A stretch of 64,000 nt of DNA, taken from positions 78,872 to 142,871 of the forward strand of contig JAJDAC010000016.1 of the NCBI GenBank assembly GCA_029262065.1, read 5' to 3'. The position numbers were made by a program, and so were the translations under genes. The notes beneath the pieces were generated by a model that was given only the letters and a program-made list of their open reading frames with translations, was not told the DNA's origin and ran no database searches. Shown here piece after piece: positions 10,194 through 18,197 of the stretch; the stretch's first letter is position 1; every line of letters begins with the position of its first letter. This DNA comes from Candidatus Krumholzibacteriota bacterium. GTDB taxonomy: Bacteria; Krumholzibacteriota; Krumholzibacteriia; JAJRXK01.

Positions 10194-11186
10194 GTGTCCG
10201 TGGGTATTCATCGCCTGAGTGGGTGGGCTCAAATGGGTGAAACGGATCCACACGAACGGGCCTACCTGGACCATCTACGGGTGGTAGTGGGCGCAGCTCC
10301 GGCCACCATCGATTCCTACGGGCGCGATCTCGATCTCGTCCGCCGGACTCTCGCGGACACGAGGGCGGTGGACTGGGTCCGGATAGGGACCGACGATCTT
10401 CGCCACTACCTGGCCCTGGCGCGGCGCGGTGGCCTGGGATCGACCACGCTCGCGCGCCGGGTGGCGGCGCTACGGGGTTTCTTCCGCTTCTTGCAGGAGC
10501 GGCACCTTCGTGAAGACGATCCTACCAGCGGTTTGCGATCGCCACGCCTACGGCGTCGGCTCCCCCGCACCCTGAGCCTCGAGATGGCTTCCCGCCTGGT
10601 GGAGAGTCCCGATCCGGCCAAGCCCACCGGGTTACGGAACCGGGCCATGTTGGAATTGTTATATGGATGCGGCATTCGTCTGGCCGAGCTGGTCAGCCTG
10701 GACCTGGATCGGATCGACCTGGCCGGTGAATGCGTTCGCGTGCTCGGCAAGGGAAGCAAGGAACGCGTGGTTCCGTTGGTGGGTGAAGCGAATCAGGCGC
10801 TGCGTAGGTATCTTGAGGCTCGCCTGCCGGCTTCGGTGTACCAGGCGTTGGGTGAAGGGAGCTCGGCCGCTCTTTCGGCGCCGGTATTCCTGGGCCGGGG
10901 CATGCGTCGCATTTCCCGCCGTACCGTCCAGTCTGTCGTGACCCGAGCCGTGCGCGATGCGGCGGCGACGACAGGGGTGTCTCCCCACGATCTACGTCAC
11001 GCGTTCGCGACGCACCTGCTGGACGCCGGTGCCGACCTTCGGAGCGTGCAGGAGCTATTGGGACACGCGAGTCTATCGACAACCCAGATCTACACCCACG
11101 TTACCACCGCGCGCATGCGCGAAACCTACGACCAGGCCCATCCGCGTGCCCGACGCAAACGCGGCCGAAAGGACGAAGAACCCTGA
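10194..11186 (+). CDS. xerC: Tyrosine recombinase XerC
   Basis: XerC resolves chromosome dimers together with XerD at dif. All six catalytic residues of the tyrosine recombinase family are visible: Arg (GCGIRLAEL, about 162), Lys (GKGSKERVVPL), His-x-x-Arg (SPHDLRHAFATHLL), His (LGHASLSTTQIYTH) and the nucleophilic Tyr in IYTH. An N-terminal SAM-like DNA-binding domain precedes them. The GTG at 10194 gives 330 aa; the ATG at 10233 (MGETDPHERAY) gives 317 aa, nearer the usual length, and neither has a strong ribosome site. The XerC rather than XerD name rests on the hslVU neighbourhood. Confidence 0.9.
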   Translation: MSVGIHRLSGWAQMGETDPHERAYLDHLRVVVGAAPATIDSYGRDLDLVRRTLADTRAVDWVRIGTDDLRHYLALARRGGLGSTTLARRVAALRGFFRFLQERHLREDDPTSGLRSPRLRRRLPRTLSLEMASRLVESPDPAKPTGLRNRAMLELLYGCGIRLAELVSLDLDRIDLAGECVRVLGKGSKERVVPLVGEANQALRRYLEARLPASVYQALGEGSSAALSAPVFLGRGMRRISRRTVQSVVTRAVRDAAATTGVSPHDLRHAFATHLLDAGADLRSVQELLGHASLSTTQIYTHVTTARMRETYDQAHPRARRKRGRKDEEP

Positions 11187-11191
11187 AGCGC

Positions 11192-11752
11192 ATGATTCGA
11201 TCCACCACCATCTTGGGGCTCACGCGCAATGGCGTGACCTGCATGGGCGGCGATGGACAAGTTACATTCGGTCAGATCCAGATGAAGCGCGGCGCCCGCA
11301 AAGTGCGTTCCATGTACAACGAAAAGGTGCTGGCCGGTTTCGCGGGCTCGGCCGCCGACGCCTTCACACTCTTCAGCAAGTTCGAAGGGCATCTCGAGGC
11401 GCTCGAAGGCAATCTGGCCCGCGCGGCAGTGGAGATGGCCAAGGAGTGGCGCAGCGACCGCGTCCTGCGACGCCTCGATGCGTTGCTGGCGGTCATCGAT
11501 CCCAATCAGGGCTACGTCTTGTCGGGGCAGGGCGACGTGATCCAACCCGACGACGGAATTCTGTCGATCGGTTCGGGAAGTGCCTACGCGACGGCGGCGG
11601 CGCGCGCGTTGGTGCGCCACAGCCAGCTCGATACAAAGACCATTTGCGAGCAATCGTTGACGATCGCCTCTGAGATCTGCATCTACACCAATGACAACCT
11701 CGAGATCCTTACGCTCGACGCGGAGACGGCCGACGGGAGTGGTATCGCGTGA
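11192..11752 (+). CDS. hslV: HslV (ClpQ) ATP-dependent protease peptidase subunit
   Basis: HslV is the proteasome-like peptidase of the HslUV complex in the cytoplasm. The 186-aa product reads [14 protein letters not shown]; by homology the nucleophile is the first Thr of the TTI motif (Thr5), exposed after removal of a four-residue propeptide. GGDGQVTFG, the [22 protein letters not shown] region and a C-terminal [13 protein letters not shown] segment are diagnostic. It starts six nt after xerC, and its stop overlaps the hslU start by four bases, giving translational coupling with its partner. Confidence 0.97.
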   Translation: MIRSTTILGLTRNGVTCMGGDGQVTFGQIQMKRGARKVRSMYNEKVLAGFAGSAADAFTLFSKFEGHLEALEGNLARAAVEMAKEWRSDRVLRRLDALLAVIDPNQGYVLSGQGDVIQPDDGILSIGSGSAYATAAARALVRHSQLDTKTICEQSLTIASEICIYTNDNLEILTLDAETADGSGIA

Positions 11753-13113
11753 GTGAGAACCGAACGGAAGTGGCCCCCCGCGATCTGACCCCTCGCATGA
11801 TCGTGAGTGAGTTGGACCGCTACATCGTCGGCCAGTCCGACGCCAAGCGCGCCGTGGCCATAGCGTTGAGGAACCGCTGGCGACGTATGGAGGTTACCGG
11901 CGACCTACGCGACGAGATCATTCCCAACAACATCATCATGATCGGACCCACCGGGGTGGGAAAGACCGAGATCGCGCGACGGCTGGCCCGCCTGGCCGGC
12001 TCCCCGTTCGTGAAGGTCGAAGCCACGAAGTTCACCGAGCGCGGTTACGTGGGGCGAGACGTCGAGTCCATGATCCGCGACCTGGTGGAGGCGTCGGTAA
12101 AGATGGTGCGCGAGGAGCTGGCGGCCGAGGTCGAAGGTGTGGCCGCGCAAGCGGTGGAAGAAGCGCTGCTCGATCTTTTGCTGCCGCCGCTGCGTGATAC
12201 CGGCGAGGACACCGCGGCCCGGTACACGCGAAGCCGTGAGGCGTTGCGGGACCAGTTGCGGCGACGCGAGCTGGAAGAACGAACCGTGACGATCGAGGCC
12301 ACCGTACGTGGCGGCCCGATGATCGACATCATGCAATCGGGCGGTGATGAACTGGGGGCGGGCCTGGGCGAGGCGCTGAAGAACATGCTTCCCAGCCGCA
12401 AGAAGGAGCGCAGTGTATCGCTGCGCCAAGCGCGGGAGATCCTGCTCCAGGATGAGCTGGACCGAAGGATCGATCAGGATCGGGTGGCCACCGAGGCGTT
12501 GGCCCGGGCCGAAACCAGTGGCATCGTGTTTCTGGATGAGATCGACAAGGTGGCCAGCCGTGGCGAGATGCACGGAGCCGACGTGAGCCGCGAGGGCGTG
12601 CAGCGAGACCTGCTGCCCATCGTCGAAGGCGCGGCCGTGCAAACCAAGTACGGGCCCTTGAAAACCGACCACATCCTATTCGTGGCGGCGGGCGCGTTCC
12701 ACATGAGCAAGCCCAGCGATCTGATTCCCGAGCTGCAGGGTCGCTTTCCCATTCGGGTCGAGCTGAAATCATTGACCGAGGCGGACTTCGTGCGCATTCT
12801 CGCCGAGCCGGAAACGTCTCTGCCCAAGCAGTACCAGGCGTTGTTGGCCACGGAGAATTGCACGCTGGAGTTCACCGAAGACGGATTCGAAGAGTTGGCC
12901 CGTATTGCGCACGACGTGAATACGCGGCAGGAGAACATCGGAGCAAGACGTCTTCATACCATCTTGACCACCCTACTCGACGATATGTTGTTCGAACTGC
13001 CACCAGAAGGCGATGAAAGACCAGCCACGCATGTGCGCGTCGATGGCGAATTCGTGCGGGAGAAACTGGGCGACCTTGTGAAGGACGAGGACCTGAGCCG
13101 CTACATACTGTAG
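11749..13113 (+). CDS. hslU: HslU (ClpY) ATPase subunit of the HslUV protease
   Basis: HslU is the AAA+ unfoldase that feeds substrates to HslV. The 454-aa protein has the family start [34 protein letters not shown], Walker A ([15 protein letters not shown]), the pore loop in [19 protein letters not shown], an inserted I-domain (about residues 115-230), Walker B ([12 protein letters not shown]) and a normal C-terminal tail ending LSRYIL, which docks into HslV. The GTG start overlaps the hslV stop. Confidence 0.98.
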   Translation: MSENRTEVAPRDLTPRMIVSELDRYIVGQSDAKRAVAIALRNRWRRMEVTGDLRDEIIPNNIIMIGPTGVGKTEIARRLARLAGSPFVKVEATKFTERGYVGRDVESMIRDLVEASVKMVREELAAEVEGVAAQAVEEALLDLLLPPLRDTGEDTAARYTRSREALRDQLRRRELEERTVTIEATVRGGPMIDIMQSGGDELGAGLGEALKNMLPSRKKERSVSLRQAREILLQDELDRRIDQDRVATEALARAETSGIVFLDEIDKVASRGEMHGADVSREGVQRDLLPIVEGAAVQTKYGPLKTDHILFVAAGAFHMSKPSDLIPELQGRFPIRVELKSLTEADFVRILAEPETSLPKQYQALLATENCTLEFTEDGFEELARIAHDVNTRQENIGARRLHTILTTLLDDMLFELPPEGDERPATHVRVDGEFVREKLGDLVKDEDLSRYIL

Positions 13114-13177
13114 CTGCGCAAGAGAACCCGAGGACGACGTCAACCATGGGCGGCGCGCGATCCTCTTCCGGCTTGGA

Positions 13178-14359
13178 GTGAGCGTGCGCGCGTTGTTGGT
13201 GGTTATAGCGGCGGTGGCGGTCGCGGCGTGCGCCGAGGTCGCCCGGCCTCCGGGTGGTCCGGTCGACCGAACGCCGCCCACGGCCACCGCGGCCTCGCCT
13301 GGCAGTCTGGCCACCTCCGTGGATGCGAGGGCGGCTATCTCGTTCGTGCTGTCCGAGAAGGTCGATCGGCGCAGCGCGGCGCGAGCGCTCACGGTGATTC
13401 CGCCGGTCGAACTCAAGTCCCCCAAATTGGATGGCCTGGGGCTCGAGTATCGGCCGAGGGAAGCGTGGCCCCCCGATACCGTCGTGGTCTGGACGTTGGA
13501 AACCAGTTTGAAGGACAAGCACGGGGTGACCCTGGAGGAACGCCTCACGGGCGTCTTCACACGCGGCGCGACACTGCCCACGGGACGTATCGAGGGCAGC
13601 GCCAGGGTGCTGGGTGGGAGCGTCGAAGGCCCCCCAGAATCGACCATCGGAGGCGCCGACCCCAAGCCAGCCGGTGGTGGGGCGGCAAAGCCCTCGGGCG
13701 ACCTTTCGACGCTTCGCGTGAATCTCAGCTTACCCGCGCCCGAGGGTCAGCGCCGCCGGCCGCTTTGGCGTTGGGCGAACGGCGATGCCGTGGGCCGATT
13801 TCGTCTGGATTGGTTGCGGGTTCCCTCGGGTCCATACCATCTCGAGGCCTTCCTCGACGGCAATGGAGATGGAAGCAGGGACGAGCGTGAGGCCGTGGCC
13901 ACGGTGGACAGCTTGTTTCTGGCCGCGGGGGACAGTACTTTGATATTGGACGGGTTGGAGCTGGTGGACCTAGAAGGTCCGGTGGACCTGCTGATCTGCG
14001 TGCCGGTGGAAACCCCGGACTCGCTGGTGGTGCGGGTGTTCGTGGCTCCCGAATCGGGTTCGGAGAGCGTGGCCGTGGCACGATTGGATTCGACGGGCTG
14101 CGTGGTGGAGTCGGTGGTTCCGGGTTCCTACCGAGTGGGCGCGTGGCTCGACGTCGATGGCGACGGTCGATTCTCGCCCGACTCGCTGGGCATCAGCGAG
14201 CCGTTCGCTACGCCCCTGAATTGGAAAGCGCTGCCCGCCCGACCCGACAGCCTTGTGCTTGGCGCTCCCCTGACCACCTCGTCGTGGGCCGAGCTGGACA
14301 CCCTGCGCCTCCCCCCGGTGCCGCGGGACTTGTTTTCCGCAGGTACGGACCCACCATGA
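13178..14359 (+). CDS. Ig-like (SbsA-type) domain lipoprotein
   Basis: The product is a 393-aa predicted lipoprotein. The signal peptide ends in a lipobox with Cys18 (AVAVAAC), followed by a PPGGPVDRTPPTATAASPG stretch that recurs in FCB-group lipoproteins with an N-terminal bacterial Ig-like (SbsA) domain. The Ig-like domain covers about residues 35-130 and contains FVLSEKVDRRSAARALTVIP. The rest is beta-rich, with segments describing a cost-like repeat (DGNGDGSRDEREAVATVDS, DVDGDGRFSPDS) that look like calcium-binding Asp-rich turns. It probably sits in the outer membrane facing the periplasm or surface. Its stop overlaps the dapF start (ATGA). Confidence 0.75.
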   Translation: MSVRALLVVIAAVAVAACAEVARPPGGPVDRTPPTATAASPGSLATSVDARAAISFVLSEKVDRRSAARALTVIPPVELKSPKLDGLGLEYRPREAWPPDTVVVWTLETSLKDKHGVTLEERLTGVFTRGATLPTGRIEGSARVLGGSVEGPPESTIGGADPKPAGGGAAKPSGDLSTLRVNLSLPAPEGQRRRPLWRWANGDAVGRFRLDWLRVPSGPYHLEAFLDGNGDGSRDEREAVATVDSLFLAAGDSTLILDGLELVDLEGPVDLLICVPVETPDSLVVRVFVAPESGSESVAVARLDSTGCVVESVVPGSYRVGAWLDVDGDGRFSPDSLGISEPFATPLNWKALPARPDSLVLGAPLTTSSWAELDTLRLPPVPRDLFSAGTDPP

Positions 14360-15177
14360 CGCACATCGACTCGCCGTTGTCTTTCGCCAAAATGAACGGG
14401 GCCGCCAACGACTTCGTGCTGATAACGGGGGCGCCGCCGGTTGAACCGGAAGTCGGCGAACTGGTGCGTAGGCTTTGTCATCGACGGCGCGGTATCGGCG
14501 GCGACGGAGTGCTCTTCATGGAGCGCCTGCACGGCTTTGCTGACGATGTGTTCCACATGCATTTCTACAACTGCGATGGCGGTCGCGCGCAACTCTGCTT
14601 GAATGGCGCGCGCTGCTGCGTTCGACGGGCGGTTCAGCTGGGGTGGGCGGAGGGCCGCTTCTCTTTCCGGACCGATGTCGGCAGCATCGAGGGCGAACTC
14701 GTCGACGCGAACCAGGTGGCCCTGTGGGTCCAACCTCCCGAGCGTCCCATGGAGAGCATCCAGTTGCCGCCCAATCCCTGGGCTTCCGTGGGTCATCCGG
14801 TCTTCACCGGCGACGAGCATCTGGTCATCGAGGTGTCGGCCGAAGCACTGCGGTCCATGGATCTGGTACAGGCCGCGCGACCGCTTCGCGAGTGGACGGG
14901 CGCCTTCGCGCGCGGAAACAACGTTCACTTCGTGCATCGCGACGGGCGGGAGTGGACCATCCGCACATACGAACGCGGCGTCGAGGCCGAGACCTGGGCC
15001 TCAGGCAGTGGCTGTATGTCAGCGGTGGCCGCGCTGGGCACCGACGGCGAGGAAATTCGCCTTCGTACCCACGGCGGCGACGAAATTCGAATCGCCCGTC
15101 AGCCTGGACGCTGGCAAATGATCGGGCCCACCCAGTTGGCGTGCGAAGGCCAGGCGCCGGGTGGAGGTATTCAATGA
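14356..15177 (+). CDS. dapF: Diaminopimelate epimerase (DapF) with altered active site
   Basis: DapF converts LL- to meso-diaminopimelate for lysine and peptidoglycan synthesis. The ATG at 14356 gives 273 aa, of normal length. KMNGAANDFVLI, the first half-site NCDGGRAQLCLNGARCC (Cys81, aligned with E. coli Cys73), GNNVHFV and the ERG motif (Glu206) are present. The second half-site, usually ETxACGSGAC, reads ETWASGSGC, so the second catalytic Cys is Ser216; CGNG is also CLNG. It may be slow, use a different proton donor, or act on another substrate. It is coupled by overlaps to the lipoprotein gene before it and the peptidase-like gene after it. Confidence 0.85.
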   Translation: MTHIDSPLSFAKMNGAANDFVLITGAPPVEPEVGELVRRLCHRRRGIGGDGVLFMERLHGFADDVFHMHFYNCDGGRAQLCLNGARCCVRRAVQLGWAEGRFSFRTDVGSIEGELVDANQVALWVQPPERPMESIQLPPNPWASVGHPVFTGDEHLVIEVSAEALRSMDLVQAARPLREWTGAFARGNNVHFVHRDGREWTIRTYERGVEAETWASGSGCMSAVAALGTDGEEIRLRTHGGDEIRIARQPGRWQMIGPTQLACEGQAPGGGIQ

Positions 15178-17996
15178 CCGGGTCGCGCGGGGTGTGTGCG
15201 GTGCTCGTGGCGATCCTGGCGTTCATGGCAGCTGGCGATGCGGGCGCCCAGATCCGTTACGGCAAGAACAAGGTCGTGTACGCCGACCGCGAGTGGCAGG
15301 TATTCGAGGAAGGGCAGGTACACCTGTACTTCTACGAAGAAGAGGAGGATCTGGCGCGCCAGACCCTGGCCATGGCCGTCGACGCCTACGCAGACTTCGT
15401 CGAGTACTTCGGGTTCGAATTCGAAGAACCCATTCCCATCATTCTCTACGGCACGCATCACGACTTCAAGCAGACCCATGTGACGCCGGGGTTCGTAAGC
15501 GACGGTACGGCGGGTTTCACGGAGTTTGCCAAGGGCCGCATTGCGATCCGGGCCACCGGCAACTACGGCGACCTCCTGCACCTGGTGCGCCACGAGATGG
15601 TCCACGCGTTCATGCTGTCGGAGCTCGCCAAGGTCATGAACGACCACGGCATCTACGACTACGCCGGACCGCCATTGTGGTTCATCGAAGGCTTGGCGGA
15701 AAACATAGCCAACCCGAAGGCCAACGCGCAGGCCCATATGTTCCTGCGCGACTCGGTCCTGAACGATCGGCTTCTGCCCATCCCCGAGATGTGGCGCATC
15801 CGCGGCAGCTTTCTGATGTACAAGATGGGCGAATCGATCGTGGGTTTCCTACGCGACCAGTACGGCGATCATGTGCCGGCATTGCTCATCGACCATTGGT
15901 GGTTGGGACGAGGCTTCGAAGATCTTCTGCAGCTCGAGTTGGGGCTGACGCTGCAGGAGCTGAGCGATCGTTGGGTCGCCTATTTGAAACGCCGGTACTT
16001 CCCTGAACTGTTGGTACGGCGATCGCCCGCCGAGAGTGGTGATCCCGTGGTAAAGAAACCACAGGTCGAGTTGGCGCCCACCGTGGTCAGCAACGAGAAC
16101 GACGAGTTGGAACTGGTGGCGCTGAGTTACCGGGGTGGAACGCTCGGGTTGTGGCGCATACGAACCAACGCGGACCACGAAGAGAGCTTTCATCAGTTGA
16201 TCGAAAGCGCGCGCACGGCGCGCTTTGAAACGTTACCGTCGTTTCGTAGTCGATTGGATACCTGGGGTGGGCAGCGATTGACGTTCGTGGCCAAGAGCGG
16301 CGGTCAGGACGCGCTGTACATCTATGATCTGATCGACGAGAAGATAGAGAACTCCTTTTCGTTTCCCAATCTGCGCGAGATCTCCAGTCCCACATTCTCA
16401 CCCGACGGCAACATCGTGGCCTTCAGTGCATTGAGCGCCGAGGGCTACAGCGATCTGTACGTGGTCGAACTGGATTCGCGCCGACTGCGACGGATTACCC
16501 ACGACCTGTACCATGACATCCATCCCGACTGGCATCCCGAACGCGCTGAACTGGTATTCGCCTCCGACCGCCACAGTTACGAACAAGGCACCCACGACCT
16601 CTACCGGCTGGAGCTCGCCGCGGGGGCACGTCCGCAACCCATGGTGCGCACGAAAGCCGATGAGACCGAGCCGGTTTGGTCCCCCGATGGCGAGTCGGTT
16701 CTCTATGTGAGCACGTCTTCTGATGCGCGCAATCTCCACGTCCTGAGCGGTGGCAAGACCCACCAGATCACCAACCTGACCGGCGGCACGTTCTTTCCCG
16801 ACTGGATCAAGGCTCCTTCTCCGGACGAGCCCGGAGAGATCGTGGCCTCGGTGTTTCATCAGGGGACGTTTCATCTCTACCGGTTTCCGGTGCAACTGGA
16901 TGCGCGTGGTGCATCGGCGCCGGTAACCGCGGCGAGCGCTTTGGTCGAGGCCGAGGCCCAGCCCGAGGTAGCCCGTTTGGGACGCAACGCGGAAGCCCGC
17001 AAGTACAACGTGAGTCTGGGGCTGGATTTCGTCCAGACGGTAGCCGTGGTGGACCCCGACCTGCCCTACAGTTCTGGAGCCAGTTTGGGCTTCAGTGATT
17101 TGTTGGGAGAACACCAGCTGTCTGTTTCGGTGAGCAACAGCAGCAACGAATTCAACTTGAAAGACATGAACGTCGGCGTGGGGTACTCCAACTTCTCGCG
17201 GCGATGGAACCGGCATCTGGGCATGTTCCGTTTCAACACCCTGCAGAATCTGAACAGCCTCCGCCCGGTGGCACGGGAGGAGCGGCGCACGGGCGTTTTC
17301 GCCGGCCTCACCTATCCGTTTTCCACGTTCAAGCGGGTGGAGTTCAGCACGGTGATGCGCTACCTCGAGCGCAACGAGCAGGCGCAGGCGGTTATTGGCA
17401 AGGCCGGTAGTAGTTGGTTGTGGAGTGCATTCGCGAGCTATGTGTATGACAACTCGCTCTGGACCTGGCAAGGGCCGTTGCGCGGAAAGCGGTACGCGTT
17501 CACGGTGGGACAGACGTTCGACTTGCTGGGACGTGGTTTCGATCGACAGACGGCGCAGCTCGACTACCGTCACTACCTCGAACTCTGGCGCCAATCGTCC
17601 ATCGCCCTGCGCTGGAACCAGCGCCACAGCTTCGGCAGCGATACCTCGATTTTCTACGTCGGCGGGCCCAACGATTTGCGGGGTTACGACTGGTTCGAAT
17701 TCTTCGGAGATCAGATCTATCTTGGCAACCTGGAGCTACGCGTGCCACTGATCGACCATCTGTTGCTGCGATTTCCGTTCGGGCGATTCGACGTTCCCAA
17801 TATCCGTGGCGCCGCGTTCTTCGACGTCGCCAACGTGGAGGGGCCGTTTGACACCGGCTGGATCGGCAGTTTCGGCTACAGTTTCTACCTGACGCTGTTT
17901 CCCCCGTTGGTCGTGCGGATGGACGTGGTCAAGACCCACGACTTCGACGAGGTCGAAGCGTGGGACGTGGATTGGAACCTCAGTTTCCTGTTCTGA
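15174..17996 (+). CDS. Secreted zinc-peptidase-like / TolB beta-propeller / outer-membrane barrel protein
   Basis: The 940-aa product starts at the ATG at 15174, after GGAGGT, with a signal peptide (CAVLVAILAFMAAGDAGA). Residues about 30-270 resemble a gluzincin peptidase: HEMVH at 140-144 and a downstream WFIEGLAE (171-176) supply zinc ligands and the catalytic Glu. Residues about 300-600 hold TolB/WD40-like blades (SPTFSPDGNIVAFSA, DIHPDWHPERAELVFASDRHS, EPVWSPDGESVLYVS). The C-terminal 300 residues are beta-rich with BamA-like strands (GGPNDLRGYDWFEFFGD) and end in a Phe (NLSFLF), as outer-membrane barrels do. Such propeller-barrel proteins occur in FCB bacteria; the substrate is unknown. 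Confidence 0.75.
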   Translation: MTGSRGVCAVLVAILAFMAAGDAGAQIRYGKNKVVYADREWQVFEEGQVHLYFYEEEEDLARQTLAMAVDAYADFVEYFGFEFEEPIPIILYGTHHDFKQTHVTPGFVSDGTAGFTEFAKGRIAIRATGNYGDLLHLVRHEMVHAFMLSELAKVMNDHGIYDYAGPPLWFIEGLAENIANPKANAQAHMFLRDSVLNDRLLPIPEMWRIRGSFLMYKMGESIVGFLRDQYGDHVPALLIDHWWLGRGFEDLLQLELGLTLQELSDRWVAYLKRRYFPELLVRRSPAESGDPVVKKPQVELAPTVVSNENDELELVALSYRGGTLGLWRIRTNADHEESFHQLIESARTARFETLPSFRSRLDTWGGQRLTFVAKSGGQDALYIYDLIDEKIENSFSFPNLREISSPTFSPDGNIVAFSALSAEGYSDLYVVELDSRRLRRITHDLYHDIHPDWHPERAELVFASDRHSYEQGTHDLYRLELAAGARPQPMVRTKADETEPVWSPDGESVLYVSTSSDARNLHVLSGGKTHQITNLTGGTFFPDWIKAPSPDEPGEIVASVFHQGTFHLYRFPVQLDARGASAPVTAASALVEAEAQPEVARLGRNAEARKYNVSLGLDFVQTVAVVDPDLPYSSGASLGFSDLLGEHQLSVSVSNSSNEFNLKDMNVGVGYSNFSRRWNRHLGMFRFNTLQNLNSLRPVAREERRTGVFAGLTYPFSTFKRVEFSTVMRYLERNEQAQAVIGKAGSSWLWSAFASYVYDNSLWTWQGPLRGKRYAFTVGQTFDLLGRGFDRQTAQLDYRHYLELWRQSSIALRWNQRHSFGSDTSIFYVGGPNDLRGYDWFEFFGDQIYLGNLELRVPLIDHLLLRFPFGRFDVPNIRGAAFFDVANVEGPFDTGWIGSFGYSFYLTLFPPLVVRMDVVKTHDFDEVEAWDVDWNLSFLF

Positions 17997-18197
17997 CCAC
18001 GCGCGCGCATCGATACCAAACTTCGGCGTGACCCCTTGCGCCACGACCGCCCGATTCAACATCTTGCCTGCATGATGCGCAGCGCCTCCCGCGCTCGTGT
18101 TGTCTCCTGCCTCATCGGGAAGCCCGGTCTTTTTGCCGTGCTTTCCGCCGCGTCGCTCGCACCGGCATCCGTCGGTCCCATTGGCGGAGGAGGCAGA

